Assembly (NCBI GenBank): GCA_963703085.1
Contig: OY969789.1
Location: forward strand, 2,356,001 to 2,420,000
Length of the DNA stretch: 64,000 nt
Reading direction: 5' to 3'
DNA from: DATAEG01 sp963703085
GTDB lineage: Bacteria > Actinomycetota > Actinomycetes > Mycobacteriales > Jatrophihabitantaceae
Positions 23,556 through 32,760 of the stretch are shown piece by piece. Both the position numbers and the translations under genes were made by a program. Within the stretch, counting starts at the first letter, position 1. Each line of letters begins with the position of its first letter. Under the pieces are notes generated by a model. It ran no database searches. It worked only from the letters and a program-made list of their open reading frames with translations, and was not told the DNA's origin.

Positions 23556-24992
23556 ATGACGAATGTCCTGCTGATGTGTACCGATCAGCAGCGGTTCAAC
23601 GCGTTGCGGGCCAGCGGCAACGACGAGATCGAGACGCCCAACCTCGATCGGTTGGTGGCGCAGGGCGCGCTGTTCGACAACTGTTACGTGCAGAGTCCGG
23701 TGTGCGGCCCGTCGCGAGGCAGTCTCATGACCGGCCAGTACGTGCACGCCCACGGGCTGTGGGCCAACGGCGTCGGGTTGGATCGCTCGCAACCGCTGAT
23801 GTCGAAGGTTCTCGCCGACTCCGGCTACGACTGCGGACTCGTCGGCAAGTTCCATGTCGGTGGTGCGTGCATCGAGGGGCGGTTGGAGCCGCGCCTGGAC
23901 GACGGCTTCCGGGTGTTCCGATGGGCGCACGATCCGTATCCGGGCTCCTCGGAGAACGCGTATCAGCGCTGGCTGCGCGACGTCCACCCCGACCTGTACC
24001 GGCAGGCCCGCGAACCCGATTCCGGCGTCACGTTCGACACGATGCCGACCGAAGCGCATTACAGCCGATGGATCGGCGACGAGACGATCTCCTACCTCCG
24101 TGCGGATCGGGACGAGAGCAAGCCGTTCTTCTTCATCGCCAACTTCTTCGATCCACATCACGGCTTCGGTGCGCCCAAGGAGTACGTAGACCGTTACCGC
24201 GACAAGGTGTTGAGCACGCCGCTCACCCGCGACCAGGAATTGGCCGGCAAACCGGAGATGCTTACCGAGGCGTCACACGAGTCCTACGCGGGGCACGCCC
24301 CGGGCTTTACCGACTACACCGCCGAGGAGATCCAGGAGATCCGGGCCGCCTATTACGCGATGGTGACCTTGGTCGACGACGAGGTCGGTCGGATCCTCGA
24401 CGCGCTCGACGAGACCGGGTTGACCGACGACACGCTCGTGGTGTTCACCAGCGATCACGGCGAAATGCTCGGCGACCATCAGCTCCTGCTCAAGGGGCCG
24501 ATGATGTACGAGTGCGCGGTCCGGGTGCCGCTGATCATGCGCTGGCCGGGGCACATCCAGGCCGGTATCCGGCGCACCGAGCTGGTCGAGTGGATCGACC
24601 TGACCTCGACCATCCTCGATGCGGCCGGGGCGCCCGATCTGCCGGGTGCGCAGGGATCGAGCCTGCTGTCGCTGGCGGCTGATCCGGCGGCGCCGCCGGT
24701 GCGCGACTGGGCGCTGTGCGAGTACCGCAACAGCGGCCACCCGTACGACGTGCCGGTGCACACAACCATGCTTCGGCACGACAAGTACAAGCTGATCGTC
24801 TGGCACGGCGCTCCGGCCACCGACCGGGTTCGCGACGGCGAGCTTTACGACCTGGAAGTCGATCCGGATGAACTCGACAACCTGTGGTCGGACCCGCAGC
24901 ACCGGCAGCTGCGCGCGGAGTTGAGCGAGTTGCTGGTAGACGTGCTGGTGTCCACGGAGGATCGCAGCAAGATCCGGGACGGGTACTGGTGA
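23556..24992 (+). CDS. Type I sulfatase (formylglycine-dependent)
   Basis: About 478 aa. Hydrolyses sulfate esters. The modification motif CxPxR is present as CGPSR near residue 49, so the Cys would be converted to formylglycine by FGE; metal ligands appear in LLMCTDQQR at the N-terminus and TSDHGEMLGDH later. No signal peptide is seen, so it probably acts in the cytoplasm on imported product. ATG 23556 is chosen because it gives the canonical TNVLLMCTDQQR start; ATG 23490 would add 22 unrelated residues. Its stop overlaps the GH2 start (GTGA). A related phosphonate-monoester hydrolase activity is possible, but the glycosidase context favours a sugar sulfatase. No maturase gene is nearby. Confidence 0.9.
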   Translation: MTNVLLMCTDQQRFNALRASGNDEIETPNLDRLVAQGALFDNCYVQSPVCGPSRGSLMTGQYVHAHGLWANGVGLDRSQPLMSKVLADSGYDCGLVGKFHVGGACIEGRLEPRLDDGFRVFRWAHDPYPGSSENAYQRWLRDVHPDLYRQAREPDSGVTFDTMPTEAHYSRWIGDETISYLRADRDESKPFFFIANFFDPHHGFGAPKEYVDRYRDKVLSTPLTRDQELAGKPEMLTEASHESYAGHAPGFTDYTAEEIQEIRAAYYAMVTLVDDEVGRILDALDETGLTDDTLVVFTSDHGEMLGDHQLLLKGPMMYECAVRVPLIMRWPGHIQAGIRRTELVEWIDLTSTILDAAGAPDLPGAQGSSLLSLAADPAAPPVRDWALCEYRNSGHPYDVPVHTTMLRHDKYKLIVWHGAPATDRVRDGELYDLEVDPDELDNLWSDPQHRQLRAELSELLVDVLVSTEDRSKIRDGYW

Positions 24993-26821
24993 TCAGCGCG
25001 GACGGCAGCTATCCCCGGCCGCAACTGCGCCGCGAGGAGTGGACCGATCTCACTGGCGAGTGGGAGTTCCGCTACGACGACGCCGACGAAGGCCTGGCCG
25101 CACATTGGCAGCAAGACCCGGCGGGGTTCGACCTGCGGATCACGGTGCCGTACCCGCCGGAGTCCCCGATGTCCGGCATCGGCGACCCAGGCTTCCACCC
25201 CGTGCTGTGGTACCGCCGCGAGATCACCGTCCGCCCGCTCGCCGGGCAGCGATTGTTGCTGCACCTCGGAGCCGTCGACTACGAGGCGATGGTCTGGGTG
25301 GACGGCGTTCTGGTGGCGCAGCACCGCGGCGGGCATACGCCGTTCACCGCGGACATCACCGATGCGCTCGGCCACGGCCCGCTGCACTCGGTGACGGTGC
25401 GGGCAGTAGACCGGCCCATCGATGCCACCCAACCGCGCGGCAAGCAGGACTGGCAGCCGGACCCGCATGGGATCTGGTACCAGCGCACCAGCGGTATCTG
25501 GCAGCCGGTCTGGATGGAGCTGGCGCCCGACACCCACCTGCATGCGCTGACCTGGACCCCCGATCTGCCCCGCGCCTCGGTTCGGCTGGACGCCGAACTG
25601 TCTGCCCTGGCGCCGGAGGGGACCCGGCTGCGCGTTGTGCTCAGCCGTGGTGCGGACGTCCTCGCCGAACAAGAAGTGCGAGCCGCCGACCACCGGGTCT
25701 CGATGGACATCGCCATCCCGGCGTTGCGGCACGGCCAGGCGCTCAACGGGCTGCTCTGGTCGCCGGAGTCACCGAACCTGCTCGACGCGCACATCACGGT
25801 CGGAGCGGACGAGGCGAGCCCGGATCAGGTGCGCAGTTACCTCGGCCTGCGCAGCGTGGGATTCCGTGACGGACAGTTCCTGCTCAACGGCAAGCCGTAC
25901 TACCTGCGATTGGCGCTGGAGCAGGGCTACTGGCCGGACAGTCATCTCGCCACGCCGGACGCGGCAGCCCTGCGCCGGGAAGTGGAACTGGCCCGCGAGC
26001 TCGGCTTCAACGGCGTGCGCATCCACCAAAAGGTCGAGGATCCACGTTTCCTGGAATGGTGCGACCGGCTCGGCCTGCTGGTCTGGGACGAGCTGCCCAG
26101 CGCGTACGAGTTCGGCACCCAGACGATCGAGCGGCTCACCGCCGAGTGGCTCGAAGTGATCCGCCGCGACGCCTCGCATCCCTGTGTGGTGGCCTGGGTC
26201 CCGCTCAACGAGAGCTGGGGCGTGCCGGACATCGCCACCGACCCGCGCCAGCGTGCTCTGGCCAGCGGGCTGTACCACCTCACCAAGGCGATGGACGGCA
26301 CCCGTCCGGTGGTCTCCAACGACGGCTGGGAGCACACCGTCTCCGATCTGTGGACGGTGCATGACTATGACCCGGACGCAGCCAGTCTCGCGCACCGCTT
26401 TGCCGACCGCGACCAGCTGTACCGGGTGCTGCGGGGACCCGGGCCGGGCCGTAAGAAGGTGCTGTTGGAGGACGGCGACGAGCGCGGCCAGCCGGTTCTC
26501 GTCACCGAGTTCGGCGGGCTGTCCTTCGCGCCGCGGGCCGGGGAGAAATGGACCGGGTACGGCGTCGTCGCCTCGACCGACGAGCTGCGCGCGCAGCTGG
26601 ACGCACTGGTTCAAGCGCTGCTGGACGCCGAGGACGTGGCCGGCTTCTGTTACACGCAGCTGACCGACACCATGCAGGAACGCAACGGCCTGCTCACCGA
26701 GGATCGCGAACCGAAGCTACCGCCCGAGGTCGTCCGGGAGATTCTGACCAGGCCGAGCCGGTCGATTCCGGCGGAGACCGTCGACGCGCACCGGCGCGCG
26801 GCACAGCATCCTCAGCGGTAG
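24989..26821 (+). CDS. Glycoside hydrolase family 2 (beta-galactosidase/beta-glucuronidase-like)
   Basis: About 610 aa. N-terminal jelly-roll sugar-binding domain (EFRYDD ... LWYRREITV), immunoglobulin-like middle domain, and a C-terminal TIM barrel. The acid/base glutamate is in VPLNESWG near residue 409 and the nucleophile in VTEFGG near 512. No signal peptide, so intracellular. GTG 24989 overlaps the sulfatase stop by GTGA, giving tight coupling: desulfation and glycosidic cleavage are likely sequential steps. The final 10 bp overlap the 3' end of the convergent GH43-like gene. Specificity (galactoside, glucuronide, mannoside) cannot be settled. Confidence 0.88.
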   Translation: MISADGSYPRPQLRREEWTDLTGEWEFRYDDADEGLAAHWQQDPAGFDLRITVPYPPESPMSGIGDPGFHPVLWYRREITVRPLAGQRLLLHLGAVDYEAMVWVDGVLVAQHRGGHTPFTADITDALGHGPLHSVTVRAVDRPIDATQPRGKQDWQPDPHGIWYQRTSGIWQPVWMELAPDTHLHALTWTPDLPRASVRLDAELSALAPEGTRLRVVLSRGADVLAEQEVRAADHRVSMDIAIPALRHGQALNGLLWSPESPNLLDAHITVGADEASPDQVRSYLGLRSVGFRDGQFLLNGKPYYLRLALEQGYWPDSHLATPDAAALRREVELARELGFNGVRIHQKVEDPRFLEWCDRLGLLVWDELPSAYEFGTQTIERLTAEWLEVIRRDASHPCVVAWVPLNESWGVPDIATDPRQRALASGLYHLTKAMDGTRPVVSNDGWEHTVSDLWTVHDYDPDAASLAHRFADRDQLYRVLRGPGPGRKKVLLEDGDERGQPVLVTEFGGLSFAPRAGEKWTGYGVVASTDELRAQLDALVQALLDAEDVAGFCYTQLTDTMQERNGLLTEDREPKLPPEVVREILTRPSRSIPAETVDAHRRAAQHPQR

Positions 26822-29001
26822 ACCCGGAAGTACTCGAACCGCGCGGTAGCTCCTGGGTCACCGGATGTGACCAACCCGATCCGCGGTTCGCTGTCCGCCG
26901 GAAGAGTCCAGGCCGCGCCCCATACCCACGTGCGGCCATCCCGGCTGGTCGCGGCGGTGGCCACGTACTCGCCGGTGGCGTTGCGGCGCACCGCCATCCG
27001 CAGCCACATGGTCACGGCGGTGGGGCCGACCTGATTGCTGCCGTTGCCGAGGACGCCGTTGGGCTCCGGCCCCTCGCTGACGAACTCGCTGCGATCCGGG
27101 TCGGCAGCGGCGGGATAGTCGTGCACGAGGCTCAGGTACAGATCGTCGGAGCCGTAGAGGATGAGCCCGGCCTGCTGCCCGGAGCCGGGGGTGCCGCCGT
27201 CGATGCTGACCTCGGTCTGTACGACATAGCTGCCCTCGGTAGGCGCCGGGCGGGTGAGCACTGACGCCGTGTTCGTGGCCTTGCTCAGGGAGCCGGCGGC
27301 TGTCGGCCAGGTGAACTCTCCACCGGCCTGCGAACCGCTCGGCGCGCGTACCCAGGTCCACGGCTCGGTGCTCCCGGCGCTGCCCGGTGCGGCGGCCCCG
27401 TCGAAGTCGTCGCTGTAGCGCGGATCCACCCGGCCCACCCGCGGCGTCGGGGCCAGCTGAGCGGCGTCGTGATGCAACGCATTCGCCCCGACCTCGGCGA
27501 CCTCCGCCGTCGTCCCGGCGGTGGTGACGCGGACCGAGCGCGGACTGCGATCAAGCCTGGAGCTCAGGGTCTGGGTGACGAGCGGGTCGGCCAACCCACC
27601 CGGCTCGCTGACCTGGACGAGCACCTGCCGCCCACAGATCTCGACGGTGATGGTGTGCCACGTGGACAGATCCACCGAGGCAGGTAGGGCGGTGCTCACC
27701 GGAGGCCCTGAGCCGGTGTCGGTGACCACCGCATGGCGGCCTGCGTCGAGCCACACGCTCACCGAACGGTGGGAGCGGTCGCCGACCGTCAGTGCTGCTC
27801 GGCCGGACGCACCGCCGCCGGTCAGTCGCAGCGTCGCCTCGGCGTGCACGTCGCCGGTCACCGGATGCCGGCCGCCCGCTGGCGTGATCGTCCACGTCGT
27901 CACCGGTGCGGTCTGGCTGGAGTCGGACGGCCCCGCTCCGGCATTGACCACAGGCCAGCCGTTGATCCAGTCGAGCCGGTCGAGCATCAGGGGACGGCGC
28001 GGCGCGGTCAATGGCGCGGCCAGAGTCGGGTTGCCGCGGTCGATGCCGTGATAAGCCAGGTAGGTCTGGCCGCTCAGGTCGGTGACGAACCCGTTGTGCC
28101 CAGGCCCGACCCACTGGTTGCCGTTGGCGGCGAGCACGATGCTGCCCTTGGTGCTCGTAGCCGTGAGCGGCTGGCGGGCCGCGTCGAGAAAGGGGCCGAG
28201 GGGATTGGTGGCTCGTCCGGTGACCACCTGGTAGCCGCTGTGCGCACCGTTGCAGCACGTGCTCTGCGAGACGAAGAGGTAGTAGAACGCGCCGTGCCGG
28301 ACGACGTAGCTGCCCTCACCCATGCCGGTGTAGATCTGGGTCGGAGCGCCGACAGTGCGAGTGGCATCAGGGCTCAGTCTGGCGACGCACAGGTGCGTGA
28401 AGCTGCCCCAGTACAGGTAGTGCTGGCCGTCGGTGTCGGTGAATTCCGCCGGGTCGATGTTGGCGTCGGTGTCGCAACTCCCGCGCTGGACGACTTCGCC
28501 ACCGGAGTCCGTCCACGGCCCGGTCGGGGTTGGCGCGGTCGCCACTCCGACGGTGAACAGCTTGGTGGGCCCGCGCGGCGGCTGGGCGACGGCGTAGTAG
28601 AGGTAGTACGCACCGTTCAGGTAGCGGATGTCAGGGGCGAACAGGGTGGTCCGGCCCGGCAGCTGCCAGGCGGGCCGGGTCGCCGGAGTGAAGACATCGC
28701 CCACGTAGTCCCAGTGCACCAGGTCGGCCGAGCGCATGATCGGCAGGAGGTGTTTGGTGGCATCGCCGGCGGACTGCCGCACCGCATCGGTCGTGGCATA
28801 GGCGTACCAGTAACCGTCCGGAGCGTGGATGACCGACGGATCGGCGAACGTATCGACGGTGCCGGCCGAGACCGGGTTGCGATAGGACGACGGCGGGGTC
28901 GGCCGGCGATCAGCTCCGGCCCGGGTCGCAGAGGCTACGGACAGTCCGAGCACCGCGGTGGTAATCAACGCCGTCGCTCCGGCGCGCAGAGCAGATCGCA
29001 T
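26812..29001 (-). CDS. Secreted GH43-like glycosidase with C-terminal beta-sandwich domains
   Basis: About 729 aa. A signal peptide ends near ATRAGA. The five-bladed propeller of GH43 is suggested by ADPSV (general base Asp, near residue 54), LFAPDIRYLNGAYYLYY (second Asp) and GEGSYVV (candidate acid Glu), then NGHNGFV-like turns (PGHNGFVTD). The rest contains two beta-sandwich regions, the last starting near YSDDFDG and resembling GH43_C2/DUF1349 modules. GH43 includes arabinanases, xylosidases and galactosidases. It starts 6 bp after the binding-protein stop, so it is second in that operon and should act outside the cell on the polymer or oligosaccharide. It overlaps the convergent GH2 gene by 10 bp. 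Confidence 0.8.
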   Translation of the reverse strand: MRSALRAGATALITTAVLGLSVASATRAGADRRPTPPSSYRNPVSAGTVDTFADPSVIHAPDGYWYAYATTDAVRQSAGDATKHLLPIMRSADLVHWDYVGDVFTPATRPAWQLPGRTTLFAPDIRYLNGAYYLYYAVAQPPRGPTKLFTVGVATAPTPTGPWTDSGGEVVQRGSCDTDANIDPAEFTDTDGQHYLYWGSFTHLCVARLSPDATRTVGAPTQIYTGMGEGSYVVRHGAFYYLFVSQSTCCNGAHSGYQVVTGRATNPLGPFLDAARQPLTATSTKGSIVLAANGNQWVGPGHNGFVTDLSGQTYLAYHGIDRGNPTLAAPLTAPRRPLMLDRLDWINGWPVVNAGAGPSDSSQTAPVTTWTITPAGGRHPVTGDVHAEATLRLTGGGASGRAALTVGDRSHRSVSVWLDAGRHAVVTDTGSGPPVSTALPASVDLSTWHTITVEICGRQVLVQVSEPGGLADPLVTQTLSSRLDRSPRSVRVTTAGTTAEVAEVGANALHHDAAQLAPTPRVGRVDPRYSDDFDGAAAPGSAGSTEPWTWVRAPSGSQAGGEFTWPTAAGSLSKATNTASVLTRPAPTEGSYVVQTEVSIDGGTPGSGQQAGLILYGSDDLYLSLVHDYPAAADPDRSEFVSEGPEPNGVLGNGSNQVGPTAVTMWLRMAVRRNATGEYVATAATSRDGRTWVWGAAWTLPADSEPRIGLVTSGDPGATARFEYFRVYR

Positions 29002-29007
29002 CGTGGC

Positions 29008-30456
29008 TTACTTCGGCTTGGTGACGTAGTCGACGCCGGGCTTCCAGTCCGGGAACTTCCAGTCGTCCGCGCTTACCGGTTGCCCTGCCGAGGTCACTGT
29101 CTTGATCGCGGAGTCCCGCTCTCGTGTGTTGTCGGTGTTGAACTTCTTCAGCGCGCCCTTCCAGTCCGAGATGTCGCCGGTGATGGCCCCGGCCACGATC
29201 TGCCCGAGCGTCGGTTGCACCTGCTTCGCCTTCGCGGCGACCGATGCCACTGCGGGATTGCGCACCACCGGCACCGGCCCGCTGAACACCTCTTTGTTGA
29301 AGATCTCGATGGCCTGGCGATACTGCGGCGCCACATCGGCCTTCGCCAGGACGTGGGAGATCAGCGGCGGCTGGTCCATCGCTTCCGCGATACCCGTCTG
29401 CACCTCGTCGGTCGCGAAGAGCGACACCAACCGGCTGGCCACGTCGGCGTGCTTGCTGTTCTTGGCGATCCACAGCGAGAGCGCGGGGTTGGCCGACACG
29501 CCGCTGATCGAGACCTGCTGGTCCTTCTGGGGGACCGGGATGGCGCCGACGGCCACCTTCTCGACGAACGTCGGGAAGCTGCTCTTCAGCACGCCCATGT
29601 TGTACGACCCGTCGAAGAAGATGCCGGCCACCCCGGTCGCCCAGCGAGCCCGGGCGGTGCGGGCATCCAAGGTGGTCGAGGCCGGGAACATCACCCCGTC
29701 CTTCTTCATCGCGACGAAGAACTCGATGGCATTGATCCACTCGTCGGAGTCGAAGACGTACTCGCCGGTCTTGAAGCTGACGCCCTGAAGGCTCGCCGGC
29801 GAGCCGGCAGCGAGCGCCATCTGTGCGACCTGGGACTGCAGGCGGTCCGGCAGCTTGATCGGAGCGATCCATCCGGATGCCTTGCTGTTCTTGTTCTGGA
29901 TGGCGCGCGCTGCGGCACGGATGTCGTCGTAGCTGGTGGGCAGGTTGTCCGGGTCCACGCCGGCTTTGCCGGCCAGGTCCTTGTTGATCCAGAGCAGGGT
30001 GTCGTGGCTGCGGAACGTGAAGATCGGGAAGGAGTACGGCTTGCCGTCGAACATGTTCTGCCCGCTGACAAGGGTTCCCTCAGGGAGCAGCTTCTTGTGT
30101 TCGTTGTCGAGCTGCAGCGGGCTGAACCAGTTCTCCTTCTGCAGGGCTGGTGTCGGCAGCGTGACGGCCAGGGTGAACACGTCGGGCAACTGCTTGCTCT
30201 GGTAGGCCAGTTGCAGCTCGCGCGCGAAGGTCGACGGGTTCTGCACGGTGTACTGGACCTTCAGCCCGCCTTTGCTGGAGCCGAACTTCTCGAAGGTCTT
30301 CTTCTCGAACGCGGAGATCGGCTGGAACTGGTCCCACCACTTCAACACGTCGGTGTTGGTGTCGCTGCCGCCGCCGTTCGTGCAGGCGGCGAGCGCGCTC
30401 GCCGCGGCGGCCGCCCCGGCCATCGCCAGGAAGCTCCGCCGGTTGAGCTCGGTCAT
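29008..30456 (-). CDS. Sugar ABC transporter substrate-binding lipoprotein
   Basis: About 482 aa. The N-terminus has a twin-arginine motif (RRSFLAMAG) and lipobox LAAC near residue 24, so it is probably a Tat-exported lipoprotein. The body is an extracellular solute-binding protein family 1 (LKWWDQFQPISAFEKKTFEKF opening; WATGVAGIFFDGSYN; LPTSYDDI). It captures the oligosaccharide for the two permeases at 21597-23485, which are 6 kb away on the other strand but share its operator. GAGGAGG precedes the ATG. First gene of the operon with the GH43-like enzyme. Confidence 0.92.
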   Translation of the reverse strand: MTELNRRSFLAMAGAAAAASALAACTNGGGSDTNTDVLKWWDQFQPISAFEKKTFEKFGSSKGGLKVQYTVQNPSTFARELQLAYQSKQLPDVFTLAVTLPTPALQKENWFSPLQLDNEHKKLLPEGTLVSGQNMFDGKPYSFPIFTFRSHDTLLWINKDLAGKAGVDPDNLPTSYDDIRAAARAIQNKNSKASGWIAPIKLPDRLQSQVAQMALAAGSPASLQGVSFKTGEYVFDSDEWINAIEFFVAMKKDGVMFPASTTLDARTARARWATGVAGIFFDGSYNMGVLKSSFPTFVEKVAVGAIPVPQKDQQVSISGVSANPALSLWIAKNSKHADVASRLVSLFATDEVQTGIAEAMDQPPLISHVLAKADVAPQYRQAIEIFNKEVFSGPVPVVRNPAVASVAAKAKQVQPTLGQIVAGAITGDISDWKGALKKFNTDNTRERDSAIKTVTSAGQPVSADDWKFPDWKPGVDYVTKPK

Positions 30457-30504
30457 GGGGGGTCCTCCTCGTCAGGTCCGGTCGATCGACCGTGTTAGCA
30501 CTTG

Positions 30505-30529
30505 TTTACATCGTCGTAACCAACGTTGT
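30505..30529. promoter_or_regulatory. Tandem LacI operators before the binding-protein operon
   Basis: Site a, TTTACATCGTCGTAAC (30505-30520), and site b, core CCAACGTTGT (30520-30529), have CpG centres at 30512/13 and 30524/25, again exactly 12 bp apart. Site b extends to TAACCAACGTTGTAAA, matching the ideal 16-mer at 13 positions. It lies about 50 bp upstream of the binding-protein ATG. Confidence 0.7.
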
Positions 30530-30603
30530 AAAGACCTGGCCGCGATCCTCCCCGTCCGGGTGCTAGTGCCGGAAAAGTGCGCTCGCCACGACCAGCAGAA
30601 CGG

Positions 30604-31134
30604 TTACCCGCCGACGTCATGCAGGTGGTGCACGAAGTCGTGCGCCAGATACTGCGCCAGCGTGCGCACCGTGAACACCGATCCGTTGTCGCGGCGTCCG
30701 GGACGCGGCAGCTGATCGGCCGTGATCACGCGCAGTGTGGCCGCAAGCGAGCCGGCCGATTGCGCCAGCTCCGCGGCGACCTGTGCCGGCGGCTGCTCCC
30801 AGTAGCGCTCTTCGACGGCGGTCTGGTCCTGGTCCCAGTTGCCGAACAACGGATCGTCCTCGGTGAGCATCTGACGGAACCGGCCCTCGAACACGGTGCA
30901 GACGTCGCGGACGTGGCACGCGTATTCCACCGGTGACCAGGTGGCCGGTTCCGGCCGAGTGGTCGCATCGGGCTGGCGTAGTCGGACCGCGAACCGGGCG
31001 GCCGTATCGTCGACGATCCCGGCGACGTCGTACACCGAGACCTCGGCGGCGGTGAAATGGCATTCCGGGCAGGTCTGCTGCAGCGTCCACGTCCAGTCCT
31101 TGGCGTCCGGCGCGGGCAGGGCTGGCTGACTCAT
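30604..31134 (-). CDS. DinB-superfamily protein
   Basis: About 176 aa. Four-helix-bundle DinB-like pattern with spaced metal-ligand histidines: EYACHVRDV near residue 72 and YLAHDFVHHLHDVGG at the C-terminus. Members include mycothiol- or bacillithiol-dependent transferases and proteins of unknown role. A CPEC pair sits near residue 22. Its ATG overlaps the stop of the FMN reductase (ATGA), so the two are co-translated. A thiol-dependent redox or detoxification role is a reasonable guess only. Confidence 0.75.
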   Translation of the reverse strand: MSQPALPAPDAKDWTWTLQQTCPECHFTAAEVSVYDVAGIVDDTAARFAVRLRQPDATTRPEPATWSPVEYACHVRDVCTVFEGRFRQMLTEDDPLFGNWDQDQTAVEERYWEQPPAQVAAELAQSAGSLAATLRVITADQLPRPGRRDNGSVFTVRTLAQYLAHDFVHHLHDVGG

Positions 31135-31673
31135 GTGCGATCTCCGCTCAGGTGGATGCGTTCGTCGACTACCTCGCCGAGGGCCCGCACGGTCTCGGCG
31201 ATGCGACGCTGCGTTGCTGGGTGCACGACCGCTCCGTCGATGATCTTGCGTTTGGATTCGGGCACGGTCAGGGTGGCCACCACCTCGCCGCCCTGGGCCA
31301 ACAGGGTGCGGATGAGCGCGATCTGCGCATTGATCCCGCCGGTGATCAACGGCGACGCGCTGAGCAGAGCTATCGGCAGCCCGGCCAACTCGCCGGTTCC
31401 GACCAGCCAGTCGAGCGCGTTCTTGACGGTGCCCGGCACCGAATGCGCGTACTCCGGTGTGGCGATCACCAGTGCGTCTGCGCCGTCGAACGCGGCGCGC
31501 AGGGCAGCTACTGCGGGACCACCGGCTGCGCCCGGCAGGAAACCGGGGACCTCATCGAGCGGGCCGACATCACGGACGTCCGTCCCGCTCGGCAGGCTGC
31601 GCACCGCGGCAGCGAGGAGGACCGCATTGCTCGAGCGGGGGTCGGCGCTGCCGCACATCGTCGCCAGGATCAC
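31131..31673 (-). CDS. NADPH-dependent FMN reductase family protein
   Basis: About 180 aa. Flavodoxin-like fold: an early phosphate-binding loop (CGSADPRSSNAVLL) and the family block TPEYAHSVPGTVKNALDWL near residue 95. Reduces FMN or quinones with NAD(P)H. GTG start at 31673; the stop overlaps the DinB gene by 4 bp. The first loop contains an Asp where many relatives have a second Ser/Arg, which does not change the family call. Confidence 0.85.
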   Translation of the reverse strand: MILATMCGSADPRSSNAVLLAAAVRSLPSGTDVRDVGPLDEVPGFLPGAAGGPAVAALRAAFDGADALVIATPEYAHSVPGTVKNALDWLVGTGELAGLPIALLSASPLITGGINAQIALIRTLLAQGGEVVATLTVPESKRKIIDGAVVHPATQRRIAETVRALGEVVDERIHLSGDRT

Positions 31674-31848
31674 CGAGCGATTATCCCCGGCGGTACTGAC
31701 CGCCCATGCACTGGCCGGTCGGCCTGATGACCGGACGATCCGCCTGTTGCCGGTGTGGGTGGTGTGTCTGGTTCAGGTCGGAGAGGGCCTTGTCCACAGG
31801 TAATGGCGAAGGGGTTGTCGGTGCCGGTATTCCGGCGATAATCACCGG

Positions 31849-32760
31849 ATGGCGAGTGTGGCCCCGGGCGGTGCTGCAGTGCGCCGCCGGGCCATGCTGG
31901 TCACGCTGGCGGTGCTCTTCCTGCTGGCCGGCTGCACGCATTCGTCTCGTGGGCCGGGGCGACCCAGCACGTCCACGTCCGCTAGCAGCACCGCATCCGG
32001 CTCGAGTTCGGCGCCCTCTACCTCGACCAGTTCGGCACCGGCGCGACCGACCGTGCCGGCAGATGTGCCGAGAACCGGGTTGAACCTGCGCCCCGGGGAG
32101 CAGCCGCCGGTGATGCCGGTGGCGGCCACGGTCCACTCCGCTGCCGGAGCGCAGGCCTTCGCGGTCTTCTTCGTCAAGACCATCGACTGGGGCTATGCCA
32201 CGACCAGCAGTGCCTACATGCGTCACTACTACGACCCCAAGACCTGCGGCGAGTGCGAGGCCTCAGCAAAGACATTGGACCTGACGAGGGGCAAGAAATG
32301 GCACTACCTCGGCGGGCGCATTCACCCGACCGTCACCGGTCCGTACGCAGACAGGCAGCAATTTGGAAGCCAGTACATCGAACAGGTCAGATTCGACGTC
32401 GAAGCACTAACCGCTGTCGATGCTCACGGCAATATCAAGAACGCCGACGTACCGAGGAAGAACGGTCGCGTCCGAATCTATTGCGCCTGGGAAGGAGGCC
32501 ATTGGACCGTCGTGCTTCTGTACTTCCCGCATAATCGCCGCGTCCGCCTTGATCGGCTTGGTCGTTCGGTGGAATCGCCGCTGGCAATGCCTGCTGGCGT
32601 CGAAGCGCCGGGCCGATGCAGTACAGTCCCGTGCCGGCGGCACGTGGGGGACTTCGACATGGCCAAGTCGGCACCAAGTGGATCGAGTCACCTGCTGCCG
32701 GCGAATCAAATCGGTCAGCTGCGCCGGCTTACCCGGTGCGGTTTGTTGATTGCGGCGTGA
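31849..32760 (+). CDS. DUF6318 lipoprotein with unusual C-terminal tail
   Basis: About 303 aa. Lipoprotein signal with lipobox LAGC near residue 28, then a Ser/Thr-rich linker of about 45 residues, and a DUF6318-like domain (AVFFVKTIDWGYATTSSAYMRHYY, CGECEAS pair). The domain seems complete near WEGGHWTVVLLYF, about residue 230. The last 70 residues look non-native (RRVRLDRLGRSVESPL...) and overlap the next ORF by 145 bp, which hints at an indel or lost stop codon. GATAAT at 31837-31842 lies 6 nt before the ATG, suggesting leaderless expression. Confidence 0.7.
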   Translation: MASVAPGGAAVRRRAMLVTLAVLFLLAGCTHSSRGPGRPSTSTSASSTASGSSSAPSTSTSSAPARPTVPADVPRTGLNLRPGEQPPVMPVAATVHSAAGAQAFAVFFVKTIDWGYATTSSAYMRHYYDPKTCGECEASAKTLDLTRGKKWHYLGGRIHPTVTGPYADRQQFGSQYIEQVRFDVEALTAVDAHGNIKNADVPRKNGRVRIYCAWEGGHWTVVLLYFPHNRRVRLDRLGRSVESPLAMPAGVEAPGRCSTVPCRRHVGDFDMAKSAPSGSSHLLPANQIGQLRRLTRCGLLIAA

